Positions 9,631 to 22,016 are shown, counted from the stretch's first letter. The stretch: DNA of 64,000 nt from Humulus lupulus (GCF_963169125.1 NC_084797.1:93653868-93717867); one strand, 5' to 3'. A program made the numbers and translations. The notes: generated from the sequence alone by a model not told the origin.

Positions 9631-12083
9631 TGTAACGACCCAAATCCGCTAATAAGGCTTGAGGGCCTTGATTAGCGTGCCAGGAGGGCATGATGGGATT
9701 TATGTGTGATTTTAATGATTTATATGCATGGTTATGATTTAAAGCATGTTATATGACCATTTGTTTATCTGAGATGCATGGCTATGTATGTTAGTATGGA
9801 TGTAGGCCCGGATCGTGTTAGAAGGGCATAATTGTAATTTTGGCCATGTTGGGCATAACTGCATTGATATGTGATGATTGTTGAGACCACAGTGGTATGT
9901 GGGTGTATCAGTGATTTGTGACTCGAGGCGATCCCAGTGAGCAGGCTAGCGGAAAGTCTTAGCGGGAATTTATACCCGGCTCGGGGCGAGCCTGGGGGTA
10001 TGAACATGAATTCAGAGAAATAGATTGAGATTTATTTTGATGTTGGGGGTTAATTATTTGGTGATTTATCAGGTATTGGGAAGCAACGGGAAAATATTAG
10101 AGACACTTGAGGATTAGCGGGAATTGGGTAAATGACTAAAATGGCCCTACTTGGGAAAAAGGGTTTAGAATTAATAGGGAGGGCATTTTGGTCAATTGGC
10201 TTTTGAAGATAGAATAAATGAGGCTTTATACACTTAGTGGATTTTGTAGAATAGAGTAAAGGGGCTGAAAAAGAAAGGAAAAAAGGAAAGAAAGAAAAGA
10301 GAGAAAACTGATGGGTTTTCTAAGGGATCGGTTTGGGGGTTCTAGCACCTCTTCTCTTCATTTTTCTTGAGGTCAAGCTCAGTGGGGAGCTAGGATAGGC
10401 TGAGCATCAAGAATCTTAAGGTTACACTTGAAGACTTGGCAAGGATTAGCAAGAGCATCTGAAACTTGAGGTAAGTTCTTGAGGATTTCAGTTTTAGGGC
10501 TTTACTGGTTTTGGGCTGTGTTTTTGAGCTAAATGGATGGGAATTTTGGGGAAAAGCAGGCCAAGCTTTGATGATGATCCAGCAAAGGAGGCCTAGGGTT
10601 GAATCAAGGTCGAAATTGCATTAATGGTATGATTTCTAAGACTCTATCTTTGTGGTTTACATGAATTTCTGGTTTAGGGTTGTTCATGGTAGATTTTGAG
10701 TTGTTGGGTTGCTTGAGCTTGGGATTGAGTTCTTGGGATGCTTGGGGTGAGTGTGAGGTGTGTATAAGTTTGTTTATGGGCTTGGGAAAGACTTGGACAA
10801 GTTTGGAGTTGAAATGGGAGAAGAAAATCGTAAGAAGCGATTTTTGGTTTTGGCTGCCTGCAACTAGCGCTACAGCGCTAGTCTTTGGGCGCTGTAGCGC
10901 TAGGCCTTCTTTCTGGGGAGGTGCTGATTCTGCTTGTAGCGCTACAGCGCTCTCTTTTGAGCGCTGTAGCGCTACCCTGCGCCCAGAATGGGGTTTTTGG
11001 GCTATTTGTGAGGGATTTTGACCTAGGGTTCGGGGTTCGACTCCGCCACCTTGTTTTGTGGATCTAGGACTTCCCGGGGGGCTCGGGATTGGTCCCGAGG
11101 CTAGGTTTTCGGACTTGGGGTTCGGTGTTGACTTTGACCTATGTTTGTGCCTAGGTGTGCGCTAAGGCTCGAGTGGGATCGTGCTCAAGGAGTCAGGTGA
11201 TTTTAACTATCGAATTGTCAGGTAAGAAAACTATAACACCCGTAGGATGGGGCGTGGGCCCATAGTGTGATTGCGGGGCACGGCCCTATATTGCATGTTG
11301 CATGATGAGATGATTGTCGGGCGTGGCCCTATACTGCATTGCATGTTAGGGTGCAGATTTAATTGAATTAGCATTTGTTTGAATGTTGCTTGATTTATGC
11401 TATGTGTGATTATGATGAAATGAACGGCAAGGGCCGAGTGCGGCGTAGGCCGGGTACGGCCGTGGGGCCGAAAGTAACACCTAGCACATGGGATGCTATA
11501 GTCAGGGTGGGACCCAAGGGATACATGAGTTATCCTCGCGGTGAGAACCGATACCCCAGGGCTTTGGTAAGGTTTCTGGGGCGGCATGGCCGTGTTTGCT
11601 TAGTCTAATGACTGACTTGTTTATTTGTGGATTATCTGTTATGATAAACTGTATACATTGCATATGTTATGTTCTGCATGAGTTTTCTTGCTGGGCTTCG
11701 GCTCACGGGTGCTCTGTGTTGCAGGTAAGGGCAATGGCTGAGTCAACCAACCATGAGTACGGAGAGCGTGAAGCGACGCGTACATGTTTGGCCTGCCCGA
11801 CTGCTTTGGTTGGGGGTTTATTTGAAAATGGCTGTAATAATCTATGATTTTATGATTTATCAACTGTAATCTTATTTCAAGATGTAATTAGTTTCAAACC
11901 TTATTTCGGGATCCCAAATGTTTAATAATAGAAGTTTTAATGAAACGACGCATTTTCTAGGATTACAGCCTTAACTTTTAATTAGTCACACTTTTGTTTC
12001 AAAACCTCGGTTAGCGAGTTCATTGCACACTGTTTCGTCTTAAAACTCACTTAGTAACGGCTCTAAGGTAGTAGGGCGTTACA
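9631..12083 (+). mobile_element. 5' LTR of Tekay-type element B
   Basis: TGTAACGACCC...GGGCGTTACA, 2453 bp, is repeated with the same length at 19564-22016; comparing them by eye I see about a dozen point differences and no indels. The preceding AAAAT (9626-9630) recurs after the second copy (22017-22021). It contains a paired GC hairpin block (10865-10975) and the conserved GCTCACGGGTGCT...GCAGGTAA box (about 11682-11737). Open frames of 60-118 codons inside recur in both LTRs and are not genes. Confidence 0.93.
10865..10975 (+). repeat. Two GC-rich hairpins built from AGCGCTACAGCGCT in the LTR of B
   Basis: TAGCGCTACAGCGCTA (10865-10880) pairs with GCGCTGTAGCGCTA (10889-10902). The module then repeats at 10936-10951 and 10960-10975. 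The same block lies at about 20798-20908 in the other LTR, where one base differs in the second hairpin. It stands out from the surrounding sequence; its role is unknown. Confidence 0.75.
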
Positions 12084-12086
12084 ACT

Positions 12087-12098
12087 TGGTATCAGAGC
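12087..12098 (+). other. Primer binding site of element B (initiator Met tRNA)
   Basis: TGGTATCAGAGC lies three bases after the LTR end and is complementary to the 3' end of plant initiator methionine tRNA, the standard primer of chromoviruses. The following GAGCCAAGGTTTA is shared with element E, which supports a common family. Confidence 0.9.
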
Positions 12099-15000
12099 GA
12101 GCCAAGGTTTATTGGTTCTGGAGATCGACCGAACATGTACGCTCGCTGTCAGTGACAAGCTCGACTCAGGGTTGGTTGGTATGATTAATTGACATGTCTG
12201 AATATATGTTTGAATGCCCTGTTTGCCTGCTTATTTTATATGGAGCATGAGGAATGAGATGACATATGCATGAGATGCTGTTGGGCTGGGCCCTTGATTA
12301 TTGCATGTTGAGATTGATGCATGCTGAATAATACTATTATGCATATGGATGAATATTAGCATAATGGTTCGCATATTGAGTGTATGTGGTTAATTTTCTG
12401 GATTAAATTCATATGTTATATCTGTATATTGGCTTGTATGAAGCATGATGAGCATGGATATACTTAGTGGTGATAAATCTGGTAGCTAAATGTATATCAT
12501 TGTGGATTTGAACTAGTATATGCTTGTGTGTGCATTATACCTGTGGATATTTGGACCTAGTGGTGGTTTGGTTCAGAGTAGGAACCACAAAGTTCAGGAG
12601 TTGGGTCAGTTTTGACGGTCGAACTCGAGTTGTTGGTTCCTAGAAGGGTTTGGGGACCTGATATTGTGTTAAAAAGGGGGTTTCTAGATGTAAGTTGGAG
12701 TTGAGATCTCCAGTTATCCCTGAAAGTAGCAGCAGAGAGTCACTAGTGTGTGAGTAAGCTGCGGAGTTTGTTAGTTGAGATGGGATAGAAGAACAGCGGA
12801 TTTTCTCTGGGGAATAGCTGATTTAGATGTTTCGACAGTGAGGTTACCAGTGTTGGTTTACTGTGAGGTATGGACAGATAAGGGTACTGTATGAAAGGCT
12901 TAAAGGGTATTATCCTCGGGTGTCGAGGAGAGTACAGGCTGACAAGGAAATTATCAATAGACGGGCAGAGTTAATTCCACCCTTGGTTAAATGGATGAGA
13001 GATCCCGATTAGGGGGCTGCATTAAATGTTGAAGCAGAGAGATGCCTGGATTTGGTACTCGGGATGAGGTACTGACTCAAGGGGTTGGGTAGAACCTAGA
13101 TGATGATTGTTAGAAGGGATTATAAGACATGATTTGAACCGTGGAAGACGGGTGGACTTATAAGTTTGGCTTGGACTGTTGGGGGTAACAACAGTGTAAA
13201 TCAATGGGTTTGGTGAATTGGATAATTCGTTTGGGAATTTATACTGACGGATGTATCCGGAATTGGATGGCGACCCATTTAAGGATATGAGATCTGGAAT
13301 AGTCTAGGAAATTTGGGCCGCCCTGATATAAGGAATTATTGTATGTATGTGGATGGCGGAGAGGGCCATGATGTCTAGGAACTGATGGTTGATGATTAGA
13401 GCATGAGTGCTAGAGCCGCAAGGGCAGTGCTTTCTTTGATGGAATTAGTAAAGATAGATTCGGGACAATCAAGTTAAAGAACCCCGGATAGGGTTGTGGC
13501 TTCTGGAATTGCTAAGAAAGGGGAGAGGTCTGATTGAAAGGATGGTACTTTTATTTGATAGAACGCAGCAAGGTTGAATTCACGATTGTTGAGGTAGAAG
13601 GACCCCAGACAGTGCTTGGGCACCTAATTTGAGATTTGAAAGAAGCTTGATTGCTAAGGCGGTTGTCGAGCTGGCGACAGGAACCAGGGAGGTTAGTTGT
13701 ATGCACATGAGAGAAAGGATGCCACCTGAGAGGAGGTCAGGTGAGGGCATGACTTCTACGTAGAATGACTCGAGATGTTGGGATGGATTTCCCATGGTGA
13801 GGGAATGGAGAACTGGAATGCATCGATACGTTCGAAGTTCGAGGCTGAGTCCTCAAGGGTGAGTATTTAACTGACGAGCTTATGCTTTGGGCATGTAACG
13901 AACTAGAAGAACTCGGTGTCGTGAATGCTCCGAGAGGGTGATGGACATAGAGAGGTTGCCTCAATGGTGCCATTCGAGATGCTGAGGACAGTGATACTTA
14001 TTGAGAAGGAATTAGAAACTCTGGCAGATGGATTGTTGAGGATATCATCTGGAGTACGTAAAGGAGACAGAGCTGATCAGTGGGAAAATTACGTGGGTAT
14101 GTAAAGAAAGATTTAGGGGATACTTCAAGGTCAGACTACAGATAGGATTGGTATAAGGAATGTTGTAAAAGACGGTTTTGGCCGACAGAAAGTCTATTGA
14201 AGCGATCGAAGGAGTCTGAGCCTGGTGTAGCCAGTGTGCTATACTGCGGGGATTGTTGGCATCGTCGGGTTAGAACAAAAGTTTAATGTTGGATACAAGA
14301 TGGGACGATGTCCCAAAGAGGTGATCTACGACCTGGTTATTACCAGTTGGAAACCAAGGATAAAGACTTTTCGTGAATTGATTAGGTTGCACCGGGTAGG
14401 GTGTGAAGAATTGGTAACAAGGATTCTGGAACGGTTCAAGCTGCAGCAGCACAGGTAAGTTCTTTAGGCGGAGAATGCGTGAACGGTATGGCCAAGTCCC
14501 CTTCAAGCTCACGAGCAGTGCACGTGGATTACTCCCAGATGGAAATGGTGAGCAACCGATAATTATGCTGAAGACGTTAGTACCCAGAAGGCAGAGTCTC
14601 AGGTAAGGTTCTAGGGAGTGTTAGTTGGGTGTCGTCAGGAGTTCTCAGATTAGAGCTACGAGAAGAAAGGATAGGTAAGAGAAGAATTGATCTGAAGCCG
14701 CAAAGAAGCTAATGAAGAACGTCTGAAGAATTGAAGGCATAACGAGGCTGGTAAGCGCGTCATCTATTGCACAAGCATCTCCGGGGACAACTACATCAGA
14801 GATGAGGAGAACAGCAAAACTTGAGGTTAGACGGACTGAGTGGTGTCAAATCAGAAAGAATTCAGAAGACAAGGTAAGAATTGATTAATATCTGGTAATG
14901 CTGGAATGTGTGTGTGTTATGGTTAAGTTAAGAGTGGTGGCATAAAGGACTTGATCTATGATGAGGTACGTGAGTGTTGGGTATTAGTAAGAAAGATAGC

Positions 15001-15754
15001 GTTGAGACAAAAAGGTGGTGAAAAGTAACGGACATATGATCAGTGTTTGAATCCTCGATTGAGCGAGGGGAGATATAATTGGAGGCGGAGCTCCTAGCTG
15101 TGAGGCGTGTATCAGTCAGGGAATAACGCCATAGATTGTGATGGAGGATACAAGGCAACGACTGAGATTGGCGTAACGTTGGCATGTATGATTAGCTGGT
15201 GAGTGTTACTGAGCTATGGAATCCGAAGTGACGGCTTCGGTTGAAGCAGGGAAGGACCCTGCTAAGGTGGTACAAGTTGGGATACCAGGAATGGATCAAG
15301 GATCCAATTAGATTTGGTTTATGAACGAGAATTTTGAATGGATATCATTCCACCTCCTAGGGTACGTCGTACCGAGAGGGTCGAGCGGTGACGGAATCTA
15401 GTGTTTTCCTTTGGACCCTGAGGGGTTAGGTGATGTGGTAGTGTATCACGGGAATAGACCACTTTGGACCTTGAGTAAAGTGATTGGACATGAAAAGTTT
15501 TAACTCGGTGGTTTGAGTTAATGTAGTTGGTTCAGGTGAACTGGTAGCAGGGTAAAACGTCGATGATACGGAATTGAGACCCAAGAGTATTTTAAATTTT
15601 GGATTGGGTCTAGAGAACGAAAAAGAACAGAGTGGGAACCTGGAATTATCAGTTGATTGCAAGTGGAATGGTAGCCTGTAAGTTATCGGACATCTAAAGA
15701 ATTGAGCACTGAGTAGGCGAATACTTGAGGTATTAAGGGAAGTGTAATCCCTGG
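12099..15754 (+). other. Non-coding or decayed internal region of element B
   Basis: This is the 5' part of B's interior. After a leader resembling that of element E, no frame longer than about 80 codons shows a gag, protease, RT or integrase motif, and stops occur in all frames. Either B is a non-autonomous element or this part has decayed beyond recognition. The right border is set by the probable start of the LTR of element C at 15755; a start near 15815 (TGTCTTTCACGG) is an alternative. Confidence 0.55.
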
Positions 15755-16644
15755 TGTTATCCAGATTTCCGGATAGCGTTTAGATTGATGTCCTCGGGGA
15801 AGCAGAATTATCGATGTCTTTCACGGTAGGTGACCAGAGCTCGCGGATGGACAGAAAGGCTTCGCCTCTCCTGTTTAGTGTCCGGATTACTCTTCCAAGC
15901 AAACACAACACGGAAACTCGCCAACTCTCCCGGACTCCCGAAGGGGTGTCCTTCGGGGAAGCCCCTTCCAGGAGAAGCTCTTCGAGTGGTCTCCGCGGAA
16001 ACAGTTCCGTGCCTCGCGCGGAACAAAACCAAGCGGTCGAGTCCTGAAGGAGGCATATTTGGAATGATATCCACCTGACACAGGATCCCGCCTGACACGC
16101 CCGTCAGGTCAAAGCCGCACACATCCCAGCACGCCTAAGGGTACCTTTTCGCCTACTGTTCCGCTGACAACTTGGAAAAGACGGCTGACTTTGTGTGTTC
16201 CCCATACTTTCACGTAAATATACCCACATAGAGTCTTGTAGCCATGCTACTACAGTAATTGTATCCCCTATTTATGGCTGGTGTAATTAAGACTCATGTA
16301 CGTAGAGAAAAACCCTAATCCAAAACCCTAGCTATAAAGACCCCTTCATTTTACAAGAAGGGGGACGGCGAAAAAAAATCATATAGCAAGAACTCTACTA
16401 AAATCTCTCTAGCTTCATCTTCTTCAAGAGAACCCGAGAGAAACACTGTGAGTGTGTGAAGTTCTTGTACACCAGCCATCTTACTGTAACCTTTTCCAAG
16501 TATAATACATCGACTCGTGGACTAGGGCTTGTTAACGCCTGAACCACGTAAAAACACTGTTTGTTTAGTTACATTTCAGCACTTCTACAGTTCTTATCTT
16601 TTTATTATTCTATTTGTATTCGTTTCCGAAAAGCTCGGTAAACA
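15755..16644 (+). mobile_element. 5' LTR of Retand-type element C, nested in B
   Basis: The right end is firm: GGTAAACA at 16637-16644, followed by a primer site, exactly as in element A. U5 shares GACTCGTGGACTA...AACCACGTAAAAAC with A. TATAAA at 16333-16338 is the likely promoter. The left end is inferred from TGTTATCC (as in A) at 15755, which gives 890 bp. The 3' LTR has been deleted, so the target duplication cannot be checked. The open frames at 15808-16122 and nearby are chance frames in the LTR. Confidence 0.7.
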
Positions 16645-16647
16645 TTT

Positions 16648-16666
16648 TAGTGCTTTCATTGAGAGC
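16648..16666 (+). other. Primer binding site of element C, with a changed second base
   Basis: TAGTGCTTTCATTGAGAGC sits where A and D have TGGTGC. The G to A change breaks the TGG that pairs with the tRNA CCA end, so this copy was probably mutated after insertion. Confidence 0.6.
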
Positions 16667-16731
16667 TGTAGGAAGTTATTAGTCAGCTCTTTTTCTGTGT
16701 GCATTTTTTGTATTCGCTCCGTGCTAAAAAG

Positions 16732-19550
16732 ATGGTGACTACGAGAAAATCCGCTGTTGACAAAAATGCTACGGTCAACCCCGATACCGTGATGGAAGAT
16801 GCGGTACAAAACGAACCCTTGGACTACCAAGGTGAAGACCCGACATCCCGCCAGGATCGGGTCAGTACCGAAGATACGACATACTTAGAAGACGAAGAGG
16901 AGTATGTCCAAGACGGTTACTACAAAGACGGCTGCTACTATGAGAAGGACCCAGAACTGGTCCAAGTAGCCGAAGAACTGGTGGCCACTAAGGCCAAGCT
17001 TGCTGAGCAGGAGCGCGTCTCAGAAAAAATGCAACGCATGATGGAGCGCCTCCAAAGTAAGTTCGGAGATCTAGGCGACTCGGACGAGGACGCCTCTGTT
17101 TTAGGTGGTGCTGATGCCGCTATGCCGGATCCAGCCGCTGCTGGACCATCCAAAGCCGCCCCTAACAAGGGCAAAGAAAAAGTTAGAGAGCCTGTACGCG
17201 CTGACGCCCCTGCACCTCCTAAAGGCGTGAATCACCAGGCCGACTGCCCCCCCCGCGCGCAGAAGGTCTCTGGCGCTCCTAAGCCCAGACGTCCTTCAGC
17301 CCCAAGGGGGCACTCCGTGCCTAAAGGGCCCGGTGCTAAGGCACCCAGGCCTAGGGGAAGGAACAACCGCCCCAGTGATTCCGTCAACCAGGACGATCGG
17401 GCTGCGAACTCGCACTCCGAAGATAGCTGGTCCACGGTGGACCTAAGAAGAAGGTTGGAGGCCAAGTATGAAAAGGCCAAAGGAGAAAAGGCCCGGCCTC
17501 GCGGAGATGACCTCCGAAATCATATTAATGACAAGCTCCGGGGACGTGACCTCCCGGAGAGTGATACGAAGAGGCTCGAGGAACAGATTGCTGCCTTGAC
17601 CAAGCTGGTCCGGAAGCAAAGTGGGGCCCTGTCAGACTCTGAGGAGGAAGACCCGGAACCATGTATTCGGAGGATCGCGGAAACGTCCCTCCCGGATAAC
17701 TTTAAAATGCCTCACATAGAATTATATGATGGGAGGACAGACCCGCGTACCCACCTAGCTAAATACAACAAAATGATGCAAGTGGCGCGTGTCAGTGAGG
17801 ACGCCAAATGCATGTGCTTCTCACTCACCCTTACCAAGTCCGCGGAGGACTGGTGGAAAAGATTAGCTCCCGGATCAATCCACAGTTGGAAGGAGTTACA
17901 GTCCGCATTCAGGAGGCAGTTCATTGCTGCCCGCGACCACGACATGGAGGTTGGTTCCTTAACCAACATCAAGCAGCAACCCAATGAGAGCCTCAAAGCT
18001 TTCATTCAGAGAATGATGGAAGCTGCTGCAAAGACCAAGGTCAGCGATGACATGAAGCTGATCGCCCTTCAATCAGGCCTTACTGTCGGCTCCCTGCTAT
18101 GGGGGGAAATGCAAAGGAGACGGGCAGAAACGCTGTCCGAATTCATGTCAAAAGCTCAGGGAATCATCAACCTTGAGGATGCCTACCAGCAGGCCTTTGG
18201 AGTTCCCCTAGCTCCAACGCCTTCCGTGACTGCGCCGAGCTTTGCTTCGCAAGCTCCCGCACCAGCCCTCACGCTTCCAGGAGCCCGATTCACTCCAAGC
18301 GTGTATGGGCCTTCCGCGTCTGCTCAGACGCCGAGCCAAACCCATTTCTCTGGGTACGGAGCTGTACAAACCAGATGTAGTATCGCTCCTGGCATGCCAC
18401 AGCCGCAAGCGGAAGCCCCAGAACGAAATTTGAGCCAATCGCGGAGCAAACGAAGCAGAAGAAGCTCCAACCGGGGAGACAATTCAAAGAAACCCCGGAA
18501 GGACTATGAGCCCAAGTTCACGGAGTATACCAGTCTGATAGACTCGCGAGAGAATGTCTATCGGGCGACCTGTAATATGGTCAACTACAGGAAGCCCCCG
18601 AAAGTGTCTCACGGAGGGAGGCGTCCACGAGACTCCAATAAGAGGTGTGAGTTCCACGGAGACGTGGGGCACACCACGAACGAGTGCCTTCAGCTGAAGG
18701 ATGAGATCGAGTCCCTGGCAAGAGCGGGACACCTCGGTCAGTGGGTAAGGATACCCATTATCTATCCCGGACAGGGGGTAGTTCACGGAGCTGCATATTC
18801 CCCGGGACAGAGGGGGACCGCTAGCGCTCCTGGAGCCGGTCACCCCCAAGCTCCCGGGTCTCAGTTCCCAGCGCTTCCTGCTCCAGCTGCTCCGGCACCC
18901 ATTGCCTTGTTGGCTCCAGGACCTGGCAACCCATATCCGCCCGGCCTTGCTCCGCCACCCATTGACGGACACGTAGCCACCATTTCCGGAGGACCGCACC
19001 TTGCCGGAAGCACCCGCAACTCCCAGAAGAGATACTTGAGGGAGTTAGAACACACCGGGGAAATGTGCGCCTTGGTTCAATCACCTGCTCAACGTCCCCG
19101 AATGATGGATCTTCCCATCACCTTCACGGAGGACGATGCTCGACATGTGCACTTCCCCCACAACGATCCCCTCGTGGTGGAGGCCCAGATTGCCAATAAG
19201 AAGGTCTCACGGATCTTGGTCGATAACGGAAGCTCCGTAAACATCCTCTTCAAAGCGGCCTTCCACGCGATCGGATTAACCGAGACAGACCTGACCCCAT
19301 GCCCCATCCAGCTTCAAGGGTTCAATGGGGATGTACTCATGCCATTAGGCAAAATTCAACTTCCAGTCACCCTCAGAGGAGAAAGCGACGCTTGTGCCTT
19401 CAAGCACAGCACATTCGTGGTGGTCGACTGCCCCACGGCGTATAATGCCATCCTAGGCCGACCGGTCCTAATAGATTGTGGGGCCATAACCTCGATACGC
19501 CACTTATGCTTAAAGTTTCCATGCGACGATGGGCGTATCGGCACCCTCCG
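16732..19550 (+). CDS. Gag and protease of Retand-type element C, open but truncated
   Basis: This is one open frame of about 940 codons. I place the start at [12 protein letters not shown] (16732), because A and D start MVNTR and MVTTR; the ATG at 16699 adds 11 codons with no counterpart. In order: an acidic N-terminus, a short helical stretch (about residues 80-115), a basic Pro/Ala/Arg linker, the Retrotrans_gag core ([19 protein letters not shown] to [12 protein letters not shown], about residues 330-435), a CHHC knuckle [15 protein letters not shown] (about 640-655), and a protease with [14 protein letters not shown] (about 828-842) ending in [17 protein letters not shown]. It packages and processes the retrotransposon particle. 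The frame is cut at about 19550, where the polypurine tract of B begins; it then reads 19 unrelated codons into the LTR and stops at 19608. RT onward is missing. Confidence 0.92.
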
Positions 19551-19563
19551 AGGAGGGGATAGT
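19551..19563 (+). other. Polypurine tract of element B, directly joined to element C
   Basis: AGGAGGGGATAGT precedes the 3' LTR of B. The complement of 51185-51198 in element E is AAGGAGGGGATAGT at the same place, so this is the plus-strand primer of the Tekay family rather than element C sequence. The join to C lies within a few bases of 19548-19552, where C would have CGAGGAGAT and B has a GGAGGGGAT run. Confidence 0.75.
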
Positions 19564-22016
19564 TGTAACGACCCAAATCCGCTAATAAGGCTTGAGGGCC
19601 TTGATTAGCGTGCCAGGATGGCATGATGGGATTTATGTGTGATTTTAATGATTTATATGCATGGTTATGATTTAAAGCATGTTATATGACCATTTGTTTA
19701 TCTGAGATGCATGGCTATGTATGTTAGTATGGATGTAGGCCCAGATCGTGTTAGAAGGGCATAATTGTAATTTTGGCCATGTTGGGCATAACTGCATTGA
19801 TATGTGATGATTGTTGAGACCACAGTGGTATGTGGGTGTATCAGTGATTTGTGACTCGAGGCGATCCCAGTGAGCAGGCTAGCGGAAAGTCTTAGCGGGA
19901 ATTTATACCCGGCTCGGGGCGAGCCTGGGGGTATGAACAGGAATTCAGAGAAATAGATTGAGATTTATTTTGATGTTTGGGGTTAATTATTTGGTGATTT
20001 ATCAGGTATTGGGAAGCAACGGGAAAATATTAGAGACACTTGAGGATTAGCGGGAATTGGGTAAATGACTAAAATGGCCCTACTTGGGAAAAAGGGTTTA
20101 GAATTAATAGGGAGGGAATTTTGGTCAATTGGCTTTTGAAGATAGAATAAATGAGGCTTTATACACTTAGTGGATTTTGTAGAATAGAGTAAAGGGGCTG
20201 AAAAAGAAAGGAAAAAAGGAAAGAAAGAAAAGAGAGAAAACTGATGGGTTTTCTAAGGGATCGGTTTGGGGGTTCTAGCACCTCTTCTCTTCATTTTTCT
20301 TGAGGTCAAGCTCAGTGGGGAGCTAGGATAGGCTGAGCATCAAGAATCTTAAGGTTACACTTGAAGACTTGGCAAGGATTAGCAAGAGCATCTGAAACTT
20401 GAGGTAAGTTCTTGAGGATTTCAGTTTTAGGGCTTTACTGGTTTTGGGCTGTGTTTTTGAGCTAAATGGATGGGAATTTTGGGGAAAAGCAGGCCAAGCT
20501 TTGATGATGATCCAGCAAAGGAGGCCTAGGGTTGAATCAAGGTCGAAATTGCATTAATGGTATGATTTCTAAGACTCTATCTTTGTGGTTTACATGAATT
20601 TCTGGTTTAGGGTTGTTCATGGTAGATTTTGAGTTGTTGGGTTGCTTGAGCTTGAGATTGAGTTCTTGGGATGCTTGGGGTGAGTGTGAGGTGTGTATAA
20701 GTTTGTTTATGGGCTTGGGAAAGACTTGGACAAGTTTGGAGTTGAAATGGGAGAAGAAAATCGTAAGAAGCGATTTTTGGTTTTGGCTGCCTGCAACTAG
20801 CGCTACAGCGCTAGTCTTTGGGCGCTGTAGCGCTAGGCCTTCTTTCTGGGGAGGTGCTGATTCTGCTTGTAGCGCTATAGCGCTCTCTTTTGAGCGCTGT
20901 AGCGCTACCCTGCGCCCAGAATGGGGTTTTTGGGCTATTTGTGAGGGATTTTGACCTAGGGTTCGGGGTTCGACTCCGCCACCTTGTTTTGTGGATCTAG
21001 GACTTCCCGGGGGGCTCGGGATTGGTCCCGAGGCTAGGTTTTCGGACTTGGGGTTCGGTGTTGACTTTGACCTATGTTTGTGCCTAGGTGTGCGCTAAGG
21101 CTCGAGTGGGATCGTGCTCAAGGAGTCAGGTGATTTTAACTATCGAATTGTCAGGTAAGAAAACTATAACACCCGTAGGATGGGGCGTGGGCCCATAGTG
21201 TGATTGCGGGGCACGGCCCTATATTGCATGTTGCATGATGAGATGATTGTCGGGCGTGGCCCTATACTGCATTGCATGTTAGGGTGCAGATTTAATTGAA
21301 TTAGCATTTGTTTGAATGTTGCTTGATTTATGCTATGTGTGATTATGATGAAATGAACGGCAAGGGCCGAGTGCGGCGTAGGCCGGGTACGGCCGTGGGG
21401 CCGAAAGTAACACCTAGCACATGGGATGCTATAGTCAGGGTGGGACCCAAGGGATACATGAGTTATCCTCGCGGTGAGAACCGATACCCCAGGGCTTTGG
21501 TAAGGTTTCTGGGGCGGCATGGCCGTGTTTGCTTAGTCTAATGACTGACTTGTTTATTTGTGGATTATCTGTTATGATAAACTGTATACATTGCATATGT
21601 TATGTTCTGCATGAGTTTTCTTGCTGGGCTTCGGCTCACGGGTGCTCTGTGTTGCAGGTAAGGGCAATGGCTGAGTCAACCAACCATGAGTACGGAGAGC
21701 GTGAAGCGACGCGTACATGTTTGGCCTGCCCGACTGCTTTGGTTGGGGGTTTATTTGAAAATGGCTGTAATAATCTATGATTTTATGATTTATCAACTGT
21801 AAACTTATTTCAAGATGTAATTAGTTTCAAACCTTATTTCGGGATCCCAAATGTTTAATAATAGAAGTTTTAATGAAACGACGCATTTTCTAGGATTATA
21901 GCCTTAACTTTTAATTAGTCACACTTTTGTTTCAAAACCTCGGTTAGCGAGTTCATTGCACACTGTTTCGTCTTAAAACTCACTTAGTAACGACTCTAAG
22001 GTAGTAGGACGTTACA
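19564..22016 (+). mobile_element. 3' LTR of Tekay-type element B
   Basis: This is a second 2453-bp copy of 9631-12083, ending GGACGTTACA and followed by the target duplication AAAAT (22017-22021). The high identity of the two copies implies that B inserted recently relative to the other nested elements. The conserved LTR box is at about 21615-21670. Confidence 0.93.

Noticed and set aside
10680..11021. 113-codon open frame, repeated at 20613-20954
   Set aside because: Lies inside both LTRs of element B, spans the GC hairpins and has no domain; duplicated only because LTRs are duplicated.
11231..11863. Several open frames of 74-118 codons on both strands, repeated at 21164-21796
   Set aside because: All within the LTR of B; overlapping on both strands, no family match, explained by LTR duplication.
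12087..12105. Possible tRNA gene fragment
   Set aside because: Only the 12 bases complementary to the initiator Met tRNA 3' end are present; it is a primer binding site.
15808..16122. 104-codon minus frame and plus frames at 15814-16078
   Set aside because: Inside the LTR of C, overlapping on both strands, no homology I can recognise.
9631..22016. Segmental tandem duplication of 2.45 kb
   Set aside because: Copies have TG..CA ends, PBS after one and PPT before the other, and one shared target duplication, so they are an LTR pair.
19564..22016. Origin of the C/B junction by recombination with a second B inserted in C
   Set aside because: Considered first, but the 13 bases before the LTR are B's polypurine tract, which a new insertion in C would not leave on its 5' side.
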